Shown piece by piece: positions 47,101 through 59,440 of a stretch of DNA of 64,000 bases (positions are counted from its first letter, which is position 1; every line of letters begins with the position of its first letter). The translations under genes and the position numbers were made by a program. The DNA lies in the NCBI RefSeq assembly GCF_036373705.1, contig NC_089855.1:6300001-6364000 (forward strand). The letters are read 5' to 3'. Origin of the DNA: Amia ocellicauda (lineage: Eukaryota; Chordata; Actinopteri; Amiiformes; Amiidae). Under the pieces are notes generated by a model that was not told where the DNA came from, did not search any database, and saw only the letters and a program-made list of their open reading frames with translations.

Positions 47101-50100
47101 TCCTGAACTCCAAACTGAATGTCTGAATGGGAAAGAAAGGTGATTTAAGCAATTTTGAGCGTGGCATGGTTGTTGGTGCCAGACGGGCCGGTCTGAGTAT
47201 TTCACAATCTGCTCAGTTACTGGGATTTTCACGCACAACCATTTCTAGGGTTTACAAAAAATGGTGTGAAAAGGGAAAAACATCCAGTATGCGGCAGTCC
47301 TGTGGGCGAAAATGCCTTGTTGATGCTAGAGGTCAGAGGAGAATGGGCCGACTGATTCAAGCTGATAGAAGAGCAACTTTGACTGAAATAACCACTCGTT
47401 ACAACCGAGGTATGCAGCAAAGCATTTGTGAAGCCACAACACGTACAACCTTGAGGCGGATGGGCTCCACAGCAGAAGACCCCACCGGGTACCACTCATC
47501 TCCACTACAAATAGGAAAAAGAGGCTACAATTTGCACAAGCTCACCAACATTGGACAGTTGAAGACTGGAAAAATGTTGCCTGGTCTGATGAGTCTCGAT
47601 TTCTGTTGAGACATTCAGATGGTAGAGTCAGAATTTGGCGTAAACAGAATGAGAACATGGATCCATCATGCCTTGTTACCACTGTGCAGGCTGGTGGTGG
47701 TGGTGTAATGGTGTGGGGGATGTTTTCTTGGCACACTTTAGGCCCTCACAGTGCCAATTGGGCATCGTTTAAATGCCACGGCCTACCTGAGCATTGTTTC
47801 TGACCATGTCCATCCCTTTATGACCACCATGTACCCATCCTCTGATGGCTACTTCCAGCAGGATAATGCACCATGTCACAAAGGTCGAATCATTTCAAAT
47901 TGGTTTCTTGAACATGACAATGAGTTCACTGTACTAAACTGGCCCCCACAGTCACCAGATCTCAACCCAATAGAGCATCTTTGGGATGTGGTGGAACGGG
48001 AGCTTCGTGCCCTGGATGTGCATCCCACAAATCTCCATCAACTGCAAGATGCTATCCTATCAATATGGGCCAACATTTCTAAAGAATGCTTTCAGCACCT
48101 TGTTGAATCAATGCCACGTAGAATTAAGGCAGTTCTGAAGGCGAAAGGGGGTCAAACACAGTATTAGTTTGGTGTTCCTAATAATCCTTTAGGTGAGTGT
48201 AATGTCCACACGATTGTACATAATGGGTGTAGGGTAGATAGGCTGTGTGTTGTTAATGTTTAAATGGTTATTAAAAATATAACTTTTGCTGGGTGCAAGA
48301 AGGAGCAATAATATATAGGAGGTATCTGTGCCAATCTGACTCCCTGTTGAATACACAAAAAATATAATAAAACCTGACAGCTGTACGATTTTATACTCAA
48401 CCTGATTATGTGAATTAATCGGTGAAGAGTTCAATTTAACCGCTGAAAAGGGCGTAGCTGGTCTCTCTAGCTCCCCAGTGCGGGTCTTTTGAGAAGATAC
48501 ACCAAATCCATGCAGTCAAACAGTACGTTTCAGGGTTTTTTTATGTGGTGCATTGCCAGTAGCTAAAGCAATGACAATCAATTGTTTTTGTTAGAGCTCA
48601 ATAGAGCAATAAATCTGAATCTCCCGAAATCTCCCGAAACAGGATGACTTATTGCGATTGTAATGTCCTGCCCATAGCTCGAATTCTTCAATAAAATGGA
48701 TGATGCCAGGAATTAATATACATGTCCAGTCTCTCATTTATCTCCCCACTTGTTAATCCGCCAAATTCTCAATTCCGCCAAAAATCGCCAAGAATGAATC
48801 CATGCCCATTATAAAACGACTCGGTAATGTGCCAATTCGCAAACCGCCATCCGCCAAAGAGGTCTGAATCTCAGTCCTTGTATTTAGTACTTGTTAGTCC
48901 GACAAATGATACGTCATCCAACATGAATTGACAATACTACAAAATAACTAAAAACTAAATTGTTTACTATAAACCAAACGGCATGTGCTCTCATTAATCC
49001 ACCAAATTTTCACACAATGATATGCGGAAGATAAACGAGAGTGGTGTTCTTCTGTATGTAATATAACATATAACAAGAATAATATAAGTGTAATATAAAT
49101 ATGTAGGAGAAGTGACCCAATTAAGCATAGTTGGTATGTTTTTATTTACCTACCCCATTTTACACAAATAATTATTCCGAAGTGAAAGATACACAAATGT
49201 GTAACCCATTCACATTATTTTACTCAGATTTCAAGTGGCACACATACATCAAAGCAAACTCTGGCCCACATTAGATTAGACCACAGTCTGCAGCCCCACA
49301 TGTTCAGCCTGATTAACCTTTTGATCATTAATAAACGGCAAGTGAACATCAAAGAAAGGGAATTTCAACTTCCCTCAGCCATCAGGCCTTGTGTGTTTGA
49401 TTTCATGTCCTTCTGCTTTTTCACTTCCATTGACAGGCAGTGAAAGTTGCTGGTCAGGCACGCCAGTCAACAACAAGCTAATTTGATACCAGTAGAGGCA
49501 AAGCCAAAAGGCCAAATAATGCATAATTCAGTGTATTCTTCTTTCTAACTTGTTATGCTTGTGAGTATGCCCCTACAGTTCATTTGCTTTGAGTACAGAG
49601 AGTGGCTCATATTTTTTTAGTTCCAGTTGAAAGTATTTTACGAGAGCGTATTGGATCATCAGTTCCCATGCAGTGCTGCACGCCCCCTCGGCTGTTGTAA
49701 TAACGCCGCTAACCCCCCTGAGGGAGGCGAACACACATGATGTCAGTGTTGTTCTTTTGCTCTGTAGCATAATTCATCTTTTGTAATGAAGTGATGCAGT
49801 TTCCAAACTGGTGTTGTTTGCGTTGTTGTTAAATATCTTTGCCATTCATTCATAAATGCCCTGTTCAACAGAAATCACACACACAGCCACTCTAGTAGAT
49901 ATACAGTTGTGTGCCTCAGTGCAGCTCATGTTTCTATGTTTCTTTCACAGGGATCATTCTCAGATCGTCCGTGTGGCTCAGCTCGGAAAACTTCATCGCC
50001 AGGATTTCAGTCACCAATACCACGGAAGTGTGGCCGGCTACGTTCTGCGTGGGCAGCGCGGTGCGTAGGATCCCCTTTTCTGTCTTTCTGGCTGGAATGA

Positions 50101-53100
50101 ATTATCTCAGTCAAGTTAGAAATATCACTCTGTTAGCAGCAGCAGAAAGTAGGTGGAATATCTCTCCAAATTACAGCGTGACACATTCAAAAATCCACTT
50201 GTGTGAAATCAGTTCATTTCAATTTTATTCATTTTATGCAACCGAATTAGCGGCATTATTACCAGGAGGAATATCACATCTATTTCCAAAATATGAATGC
50301 TGAGTTTGAGCTGAAAATGCAGAATATTATGAAGCTGTATTGACTTAACCAATCAGACCGATTGTGCTCTTTTTGCAGATGTGGATCCAGTTATTTTATA
50401 GCGCCTCTTTCTGGTGGACATTCTGTTACGCTGTGGACGTCTATTTAGTTGTTAAAAGATCAGCTGGACTAAGGTATTCCCAAGTTACCAGTGTAATAAA
50501 AAAACTGCTTTTTTGTTGTATGACTGATGAGTTTTCCTGTCTTTACATGACAGCTTGCTTATTTGCTATATTGTTTTGGAGAAAACCGTGTCTCAGAAAA
50601 ACGAAGGAACTGGAATTGTAACATAAAATTTGAAATTTGGTAAATGCTTAATATCATACTTCTTTATGCTTTGGCCATATCCCATTCACACCTATGAGTG
50701 GAATTGACTTTTTTAAATGTAACCCATTTAAACTTAAGAGACAACCTTCAAAATAGTTTTCTGCTCCTGTAAATTAAAATGTCGAGGCACCCATAACCTG
50801 AATATAGAAGAATTTAGAATTCAGACCCTTCTTTTTGTTACAGAACAATATTTTCTTTACTTAAAAGCAAAATGCTGCTTATTGATCAATTTCCCAGAAG
50901 CCATTGCATCTGCAGAGGGAGGACACAGTTGATGTATTGCCTGCCTAACCTGAATGAATTTGTTTTAAGTGAAAGGAATTTGTCGACAAATACCGCTGGT
51001 TTGGCTCAATGAACAGAGCTGTACTTTTAAAAGTTGTTCAATGGACAAAGTTGTAAGTGGCCTAAAGCCAGAGTCGAGTCCTGACGTTGATTGTGTTCCT
51101 ACACAAAGATGAACTCTTAGTGCCTCGCGCTCTCCTTTTTAATGCTTCACTTGTTATATCACTTTAGCTTGTTAAAATGAGCTTTAGCTTGTTAGCTTGT
51201 TTCTCATATATTTGAGAAATCTACATTGTTAGTAATACTCTCTGATGAGCAAAATACAAGTATGGTTATGACTTGTGCACTCTCGAGTTCAACAGATTCA
51301 TAAAAACCTTCTCATCTTTTTAAAAGGCAATTTGAATACCTTTCTTGGCACACGTATTTGCTATATATAATGTATATATTAGACAAATATATAAAGAAGA
51401 GAATGCACAGAATCTCAGTTAATTGCAGCCCTTTTAATTGGTCCCACTTCTGTTCGACTGTTTCAGCACCATCGTGTTGTACCACATGATCACGTGGGGG
51501 CTGGCGGTCTTGCTGTGTGTGGAGGGAGTGGCGATGCTCTACTATCCTTCCATTTCAAGGTGCGTGTAATATTCAGTGCCAACGAGAAGAGCGTGAGACG
51601 GGTTTATCTCACTGCCCAGAATATCTTTCATGGTCGCACTGTTTTATGTTTTTAATGTCTCTCCTTCCAGCTGTGAAAACGGACTAGAACATGCCATCCC
51701 CCATTACATCACCACCTACGCGCCATTACTGCTCGTGCTAATTGTCAACCCGGTACTGTTTGGAAGGACCGTGTCAGCCGGTAAGTCAGCGTTCAGTCTG
51801 CGGTGAAGTGCGTCATGGGGGGCTGTGGCTTATTTATCACTGAGATAAAAGGCAATGGGTTTTAGACACCAAAAATCACTGTTAAATCATCGAGAAGCAC
51901 TTTTTATATCCATATGTTCATGTTCAAGTCCAAGTTGATGGTATGGCTGTATTGTTCATGTAACTATACCGTTTCTCTACATTTTAAATGATCTATTGCA
52001 TTTAAATATGGTTTACTTTGTGAGCTTTACAGGATTTATTGCAACTTAGAAATAAACTGTTCAATACTATTACGTACATAATGTTTGTTTTAAAATGCCT
52101 TTCAGGAGTGCAAATGGTAAGGAGTCATAAATATACAAGTACAGTCTGTTGACACTGTGGCACTATTCACTTGTATTGTCTCCCTGAGTTGCTGATGTCA
52201 GGGGCCTTGATCTCCAGCATGATCTCGATTGATGTCTCTGATACAATCCATGCAATCCAATGTCCCCTTAGAGCAGTGGTTCCCAAACCGTTTAAAATAA
52301 TTAAAAGTCTGATTTAGGAAATTATTAGTTCAATTAAGGGTTAAATTAAGTCATTGAGAGCTCAGTTGGAACAAAAACCAGCAGGGTAGGGGGTCCCCCA
52401 GGACCGGTTTGGGAACCACTGCCTTAGAGGGAAGGGTCACTGCAAATCATTACAGTTATTCTGAGTGATCACCTTTATCCTATGGTGACACATTTCTATT
52501 CTGATGGGAGTGGTCTCTTCCAGGATGACAATGCCCCAATCCACAGGGCACGAGGGTCACTGAATGATGTGATGAGTATGAAAATGATGTGACTCATATG
52601 CTATGGCCTTCGCAGTCTCTAGATCTCAACCCAATTGAACACCTATGGGAGATTGTGGACCAACATGTTAGACAGCGCTCTCCACCACCATCATCAAAAC
52701 CCCAAATGAGGGAATATCTTTTGGAAGAATGGTGTTCATCCCTCCAGTAGAGTCCAGAGACTCTAGAATCTGTGCCAAGAGCATTGAAGCTGTTCTGGGG
52801 CTTGTGGTGCCCAACACCTTAATGAGACACTTTATGTTGGATTTTCTTTTGTCACCTGTGTGTATATCCTCGGCAAAGACAATAATCTGCTGTTACACAC
52901 ATGACGTGAAAACAGAAATACTCAAACTTTCTGTATCTTTTGAAGTATTACAGATCCTTTAGTTACATGGCTGAGATTTATTGTCATCCCTACAGATTTA
53001 TTGTGCTTATATTTCAGTTTCAAGAGAACCATTTTAAATTGTGTTCCTTCTAAAGTCATATGAAGCGATATAGGCAAAATTAGGTGCAATTCTCCACAGG

Positions 53101-56100
53101 CTTGTCTTTAACATTTGACCCGTTGCGGTCCTGACAGCAGCTGTTTCATCTTCCACAGCAAAGTAATTTAAAATTAGATTCCAGACAATACATGGAAGTG
53201 TATCCGTTTTTAATATCATGGCAATATTTGAATTTCATGACCACACAGTGTGCAATGCCGTGAATCTGTGATATTAATTATATGGCAGAGAAATCAGATT
53301 ACGTGACACCATGTCAGTCCCTCTCCAGCAATGTGATTCATGTTCTCAACACATATCTCGGTGGTTATTTTATATTTTATTTTGCTTTCATGTCTTCGAT
53401 GCAGTTACATCACTACTGAAAGGAAGACAGGGGATATACACAGAGAACGAGAGACGACTGGGAACAGAGATAAAAACACGATTCTTCAAAATCATGCTTG
53501 TTTTTGTAATTTGGTAAGAGTCATGCTTATTTTATTTCCTCCTTTTGAAGGGATTTTAATTTTCCATAATTAAAAAGTAATTGGATCATATGTATACTCT
53601 ATCTGTCTATCTCTATCGATCCTTTGCTGAGAATAAAGATTGTTGAACAGACAGATGATAAAAAGAGAATAACCTTATGTAATGGATACCCTTGCAAGTC
53701 AGAATGGGCCACAATGTTGAAAGACACTTCTACAGTGATAACAAAATGATAACCCCACTAACCCGAAAAGGGCTCAAGAGAAACAAAAGTCAATATTTAA
53801 AACTCCATTAGTCTTACCAACTTTTAAATCTGGGATATTTGCAACACGAAGGGTTGAATTCTCTTAAGAATGAACCTAAATGGGCAGGTTGTACATATAT
53901 ACCTTATATTTGTAGGGAATACATTTATATGCACACTTTAAACTTTCAATAAAGAATAAAACACTTTGCCCTGCATATCAATACCTCCTGAACAGGGCCA
54001 GATGCATGACAATTGACTTTGTGTTTACTGTGTCAAACCAATCTATTTTCTAACGGCCCTAATCAATAAACCCTCCCGGTGCCTGAGAACCGATGCACAA
54101 CTTTCCTGAAGGATGTCTTAGCCGTGTAAATGTGACCTTCTTCTCATTATTATACTAAATCTAAACGCAAATCCATGTACTACTCGATGGCACTTTCAAG
54201 GCATCATATCACAGCTGTCCTGTCGGAACTCTTGTGCTTTAGAATCATAGCTGTTTCTGCAAAAAGCCTTTACTTAACAAACCAGATCAATACCATCACC
54301 TAGATAGTCTGCTTTTGTATGATAAGATACAAGGGCTTTCACAGTAACATGTAAAGGAAAACGTGTTTTGCTTTGGCTGCAGACTCTTCTGTTACGGTAC
54401 CTGCTTTAACAGCAGTCGTAGAAAAATTGATACATATTGGTATTCATAAAATCGCTATTAATACGACGCTGAGAAACAAAATGTTGATTTACATCATAAC
54501 TGACACTCTGAATACATTGTGTATCATGTTTGTACTTAATGACAATTTTTTTCAGCAGAAACGTTATTGAAATCAACCTTTCCAACACTATGAGGAAACC
54601 TGGTTTGTATTGAGTCTCATGGATCAGTGTGTAACTCATTATTGTTATAAGAGATTGCCTTTGACGAGTCCACTCACATTGACACACAACACAATAACTC
54701 TAATAACTCTAATACATTAAATGATTATGTCATTAGGAGAACGTAGCAGGCACAATCAAAACCTGTTTGAAATTCACAGTTGGCTGCCAAACCTGATCAA
54801 CGAGAGCCTTCTGTTTTATCTGGAGATGCAGGCCGACATCAAAGCCAGTCACCTCAAGAATGTGAGAAACGCTGCCCTGATCACATGGTTTATAATGGTG
54901 AGTTTGTGTATGTTTTTTTCATATTGTCACCAGTTTACGTTAGTGTCAGTGCTAGGGTTGTGTTTAGGCTTCAGATTGTGGTGTTGGGTACGGCTGGGGA
55001 TACATGAGTTGGGACTTCAAGCCTTAAGTCTCCCCACATCCTCCAATTATCTGGACTTAGTTTATTCAGTAGAGATGCTAATGAAACGCTAATTAACACT
55101 AATGGCGGTGTGTGTTCGGATCCTCTTACCTTGATCTATGACAACTCCTGACCAGACCTCCGACATCACAGTGACATCAGTGTACCGCGTGCGTCTCGTC
55201 TCTCCCCAGGGGATCCTCAACCCCATGCAGGGCTTCCTCAACACCCTGGCGTTCCATGGCTGGACCGGCTTCGACGTCGACCTGAGCGTCCAGCGCCGCC
55301 GGGAGATCCCCTGGGACTCAGCCTCCACGTCGGCCGCAGCGGCGGGTGCCTACAACCCCACCGTGGGCTCCTCGCTCAACTACCAGGGCTACGTGCAGGA
55401 GGCCAAGAAGGGCATGAACGGCAACGGGCAGCAGGCCTCCGACGCCATCAGCGTCCTCTCCGAAGGTAACAGACACAGCGATGAGAATCACGGCAGGGTG
55501 TCGCCGGTGTACCACGGCTGGTGATGCCCATGCTGTTGAGTGCCAGGGGCCGATCGGGCGAGGGCGGGGGGGACCGGGTTTCAGAGTTGTTTTAAGAAGA
55601 AAGGAATGCATATCAATCCAATCGGGACCGCCACACTGCCTGGGGACAGTCCATCTCCATCGTTATAACACAGCAAATCATGTGTGTGTGTATATATAGT
55701 TTGTAGATGCCTCATTTCTCTGCCAGGAAGCACGATTTCTTAGCAAAACCTTCAGTGAAGAAAAGCAATGACAGAAACTGCTTTTGATCTGAAACAGCCT
55801 GACTTGCCTGCGTGTGTCCGAAATGTCAGGTTCTCAATCAGACCATCTTAATAAGAACAGATTTTTAACCCACGCTACTACCTGGGGTAACACTTTACAT
55901 TAAGTGTCCCTAATTACTGTGTATTTACACTGTAATTACTTGTTATAGTGTAAATACAGTGCAAATAGGCATACTTACACTGGTAGTAATTAGGGACACT
56001 AAATGTAAGTGTTACCCTAGCACAGTAAAAACATTGTAACCATGCACAATTACAGTGTAAATAGGTATAATTACACTGGTAGTTACCAAGTAATTACAGT

Positions 56101-58599
56101 GTAAATAAACAGTAATTAGGGACACTAACTGTAAAGTGTAACCAATTAAGGGTAATGTTGACCAGTACACTGTGTATTGATCACCACAAATTGAGCTCTG
56201 TTTGATTGGATGTACCTGATGACAGTTAACAACAGGAGGACCGTTGTTCATGCTGTTTATTGAATAACTCCTGTAATAAACGGTTGTGTAATCTTACAGG
56301 AGATAAATACCTATTGGTAGAAATCGTTCTTACCTTGCTCTAGAAACTAAAGTGCCACGGTCCTCATTATCATTGCTCTTCAACACCTTAAGCATACTCA
56401 CATTAAATAAAGAAATGGCACCCAGATTACGCACCATCGAGAGGCAGAACTAACGTGAGGAGATGAACCGTCCTGACAGCTTGAACAGATCTATTAAGAA
56501 CCATAAAGCACCGCAATTCGACATTCCGCATATTTGTGAAAGGAAAGGCAAATTGTGCTTCTTCTCTTATCATTCGCAAAACATTGGAAGTAATATTTAT
56601 TTCACATGTAACTCGGATTTTTAAAATGTGGTGTGAATTAGTACGCCACACAAATCATTATCACAAAAATCATTATAAAACAAAACAGATTGGGGGGGCA
56701 CATCAACACCATTCACCCAATGTGGATGTAACTACCCTCAAATTAAAGATGAAAGTCTACACTTAAAGCACATCTTGATTGTTTCCTTTCAAATCCATTG
56801 TGGTGGCGTGCAGAGACAAAATATTTATGGACCTAACTGTATCTGTAGAACACAAAAAGAATAATTCCAACACTAATCTGAGAATAACAAGCTTTCCTCC
56901 AAACTTGTGTACCTGTGCAAATAATGTTTCAAATGAATGATTTCAATGGTGCTTCATAAAACAAATCAATTAAAAGCACAGATAAAAACTCAGGAGATTT
57001 CTATTAACATGGCTAGCAGCTACTTATATATTTGTTCTGTGAAGTTAATTAACACTGTTAGAGTGTTTTTTTTTATTATAGTGTGTGAGGATTTAATACA
57101 TATTTTTCATGAGGTTGTGCTCTGAAATAACTAATAAAAACATGTCAATAAACACTAAGCTGTGGATATTTCTGTGAACAAAACACTGGTTAGGTGTAAG
57201 TCACCTTGATGGATACAGGAAGCTGGAAGACACAATAAACATAATTACATATTCAACATTAAAAACATATCCCCCCAGGCAAAGTGTCAGTTCTCTCACA
57301 GCTCCTTTGCAGTGCGATCCCTGGACTGCCTAGACAAAACTGCTTTCTTAGTAAAGCTGCTGGGATGTTTTCAAGAAGTGTACGAGAGTTTCAGGATTCG
57401 CTCCGTTGAGTTTTCTGTCAGAGACATCTTTAGGAACATGCACATTGCAACACAGCTCTAAGTTGTGTGTCTGTTTTCTGGTTTGTGTAGAACATTAAAC
57501 TACTGCACAGTAAGAACGATGTGCTTAGGAAACAAACTGCTGCAGGCAAAACAAGAATCGCACTCAAATTGCAGACACGTGTCTTAAGATGGTCAGCTGG
57601 GTGTATGATTTGACTCATTAATTCAATATTGGGGATTTGGTTGTGGGTTATAGATCACTGTGAGAAAACAAGGTCTCAGTAAAAGACATAAACATGAGGT
57701 GGGCCGTCTGCTGCACTGAACCTTGGGAAGTCCGGTCTTAGCAGAGATCGGGACTCGGCCACTCTATCATTTCCTCTGCCCCAGATAACCGCTTTATTCG
57801 CACAGCCTCAGGGGGCATCTCCGAGGACAGCCTTTCTCTCTCTGAAAAAAGTAGTTTAAAGAGAGAGACTCCCGAGTGTTTGAGGAGGAATTGTCATAGA
57901 TTTCCAATTATTCAAAAGTGGCCGTAAAGCAGTCTTACACAATTGTCATTCCTTGTACAGTCTGTAGCCGACATCAGGGGCGACAAACCAGTGAGATTTT
58001 TGTGGAACCAAAGTAAATTCTCTTTTTAGTCTTTCTTCGGAAGTATCGTTATTCAATTTAGGCACACCGTTTATGTTGAGCCTGAAAGTGTTGTTCACCA
58101 CTTTCCACAGAAACAGTAGCAAATAAACAGCTATATAAATAACAACTTTGTAATTTAAGCAACAATTGTATGAGATTGAGATTGTGGATAGACTACGCTT
58201 CAGAGAACAGATTGTTTTTATTGACATCCAGCGTTCATGAAGCATGCAAACTAAAGGCAAAGCCAGAGATATGACTAGAAATCAGGGTATAATCCTCAGA
58301 AATAGCAACTGGAACTATCCAGCAAGCATCCTCTGATTTTACACCCGTAAGAACAATCATAAGAGAGGACAGCCATGTGTGTGTGTTTATTACCGACGTC
58401 TCTGGAATGCCAACATGTTGAGAACAGAAGCAAGCAAATAAAGTAAAAACAACAAAACCTTAACCGAGTCTTTTCTTTTGTCTTTGTCTTGTTAGGTTCA
58501 GAGTCTAGTACAGTTGAAATCCACATTTCGAGTGAGCTCCGTGACTTTGAGGGCATAGATGCTGATGGGGAATCGATGGAAAACTCTGAAAAGCATTAG
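43926..58599 (+). CDS. gpr143: gpr143, G protein-coupled receptor 143 / ocular albinism type 1 protein (complete, 9 exons)
   Basis: Exons are 43926-44184, 49951-50060, 50379-50473, 51467-51559, 51671-51780, 53405-53513, 54780-54897, 55210-55465 and 58496-58599. All borders are GT-AG with consistent phases, summing to 1254 nt (417 aa; human 404). The start ATG sits in a strong Kozak context (CCGCCATGG) and opens [12 protein letters not shown], near-identical to human GPR143. Seven hydrophobic helices lie at about 30-50, 72-95, 118-147, 156-180, 199-218, 246-270 and 290-312. N109 (NTT) is a likely glycosylation site in the first luminal loop. The third cytosolic loop keeps [16 protein letters not shown] with the dileucine sorting signal (L226-L227). 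The C-tail has W333-D334 where human has WE. Known role: an endolysosomal/melanosomal receptor of pigment cells that limits melanosome size; loss causes ocular albinism type 1. Confidence 0.96.
44300..44560 (-). mobile_element. second diverged RTE-like LINE fragment
   Basis: Aligns by eye with 33110-33420: GGTGAAGGCCTCCCCAAGAT, GTCCGGCCCACAGCCAT and TTTGTTTGTTCTCGG occur in the same order and orientation. No frame survives. Confidence 0.4.
46979..48199 (+). mobile_element. Tc1/mariner transposon with DD36E transposase (copy 2)
   Basis: Termini CACTCACCTAAAGGATTATT at both ends with flanking TA; 1221 bp, about the length of the copy at 30246. The transposase from 47127 to 48167 has a one-base loss near 47465 and a one-base gain near 47745, so the middle is read out of frame while both ends are in frame. 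QQDNAPCH and [10 protein letters not shown] are intact. Confidence 0.9.
49951..50060 (+). CDS. gpr143: gpr143 exon 2: first luminal loop
   Basis: Acceptor TTTCACAG, donor GTGCGT. Encodes [15 protein letters not shown] and [19 protein letters not shown], with the NTT sequon and the conserved cysteine before TM3. Confidence 0.94.
50379..50473 (+). CDS. gpr143: gpr143 exon 3: TM3
   Basis: Acceptor TTTGCAG, donor GTATTC. Encodes [20 protein letters not shown] then [11 protein letters not shown], nearly identical to human TM3 and the following loop. Confidence 0.95.
51467..51559 (+). CDS. gpr143: gpr143 exon 4: TM4
   Basis: Acceptor TTTCAG, donor GTGCGT. Encodes [20 protein letters not shown] and [11 protein letters not shown], the TM4 region. 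Confidence 0.95.
51671..51780 (+). CDS. gpr143: gpr143 exon 5: second luminal loop and TM5
   Basis: Acceptor TTCCAG, donor GTAAGT. Encodes [20 protein letters not shown] and [16 protein letters not shown]. Confidence 0.95.
52240..52870 (+). mobile_element. fossil Tc1-like transposase fragment in gpr143 intron 5
   Basis: Broken frame with [36 protein letters not shown] and [14 protein letters not shown]. This is a third Tc1 lineage, 5'-truncated. It is interrupted by a small hAT MITE at 52274-52421. Confidence 0.75.
52274..52421. mobile_element. hAT-type MITE with perfect 8-bp target duplication
   Basis: 148 bp beginning CAGTGGTTCCCAAACCG and ending with its inverse, CGGTTTGGGAACCACTG. The 8-bp CCTTAGAG is repeated exactly at 52266-52273 and 52422-52429. 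Short CAG-type termini and an 8-bp duplication are hallmarks of hAT elements. Confidence 0.85.
53405..53513 (+). CDS. gpr143: gpr143 exon 6: third cytosolic loop with dileucine signal
   Basis: Acceptor GATGCAG, donor GTAAGA. Encodes [20 protein letters not shown], the loop carrying the melanosome/lysosome sorting dileucine, then the start of TM6 ([10 protein letters not shown]). Confidence 0.95.
54780..54897 (+). CDS. gpr143: gpr143 exon 7: TM6-TM7
   Basis: Acceptor TTCACAG, donor GTGAGT. Encodes [20 protein letters not shown] and the start of TM7 (ALITWFIM). Confidence 0.95.
55210..55465 (+). CDS. gpr143: gpr143 exon 8: end of TM7 and cytosolic tail
   Basis: Acceptor CCCCAG, 85 codons plus 1 nt, donor GTAACA. 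Encodes [20 protein letters not shown], then an Ala/Gly-rich tail ending [10 protein letters not shown], equivalent to human SDEALSMLSE. Read-through past the donor would add a short unrelated tail, but exon 9 restores the human-like sequence. Confidence 0.93.
55466..58495 (+). other. gpr143 intron 8
   Basis: Contains a compound palindromic MITE (55884-56143). The remainder shows no exon that I can support. Confidence 0.5.
55884..56143. mobile_element. palindromic MITE with duplicated right end
   Basis: GGGTAACACTTTACATTAAG and GTGTCCCTAATTACT at the left are inverted at 55986-56017. A second inverted right end occurs at 56111-56143. TTACACTGTAATTAC-like words fill the interior. Confidence 0.65.
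58496..58599 (+). CDS. gpr143: gpr143 exon 9: C-terminal tail and stop
   Basis: Acceptor TTGTTAG, then [18 protein letters not shown] to MENSEKH and [13 protein letters not shown] aligns with human GSDASTIEIH, which supports splicing from exon 8 across 3 kb. Confidence 0.9.
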
Positions 58600-59440
58600 C
58601 TGGTGAGAGGAGCTCCATGACCTGTTAGCTTCCCAAATTGTGTGTATTCACTTGATCTGATGCTCCCTTCGACTGCGCAGGATACGTTTCCATTTCTTTT
58701 GCGATTTCACAGTGAAGCAGATATCTCAGAGATGCCTTTAATGCATCCCCCCCAAAAATTGCAGTATTTAAATATTCACCGATTGTGTCTTTGAAGGGCA
58801 TTTGTGGATGGATTTTTCTTACCAAAACCACAGTTTGAATACTAAGGACAGAAAATATCACACAGTTCAAATATACAGTAAAGATCAATACATAGAAAAG
58901 CATTTACAGTATTTGACAAAACTAGCTTTTTTTGTTTTATTACTACTATTTCTACTGCTACTACTAATAAAAAAATAATCATGAAGTCAAAGCTAGGTTA
59001 GGAAAATCACATCATCTAAACCTTTTCATTTAACAATAAACTAGAGGTGCAGCATCACAATAATATATTGCAATTCCATAAGAATAGGTTTTATTTGGTT
59101 GCGATTCAGAGGGACCAAGTGTTAAACAGGTTATTAGGTATATCAGACACTGCTGAAATGAAGGTTACAAATCCTGCTGCACAGACGCCCCCCTAAAGTC
59201 CGAGATCTAAGAGAACAAAATCGATTGACATTGTATGAAAGATTCGTCAGTATTGTGTATTTGCCAGGTTATGAACAGTGAATCATGAACACACTCGACT
59301 GTTAGATTTACAGCTTTCAAAATGTGCCTTAATTCAGCAAACGGACATCCTGTCGAAGGCAATGGCCCACAGTTCTTCATTCTTCTTTGTATCTCAGTAA
59401 AAATTGTTATTTCTTCCTTGAATGTGCAAATCAGATTAAA

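Larger units (their letters stand above)
44185..49950 (+). other. gpr143 intron 1
   Basis: Contains an RTE-like fragment (44300-44560), a DD36E Tc1/mariner copy (46979-48199) and a segment with repeated CCGCCAAA-like words (48740-49010). No exon was recognised. Confidence 0.6.

Noticed and set aside
55466..55524. Extension of gpr143 exon 8 through the donor to an early stop
   Set aside because: A good donor (AAG/GTAACA) and the human-like exon 9 ([10 protein letters not shown]) support splicing; at most it is a retained-intron isoform.
57784..57850. Possible exon reading [19 protein letters not shown] after a CCCCAG
   Set aside because: No convincing donor and no counterpart in GPR143; exon 8 to exon 9 is already in frame.
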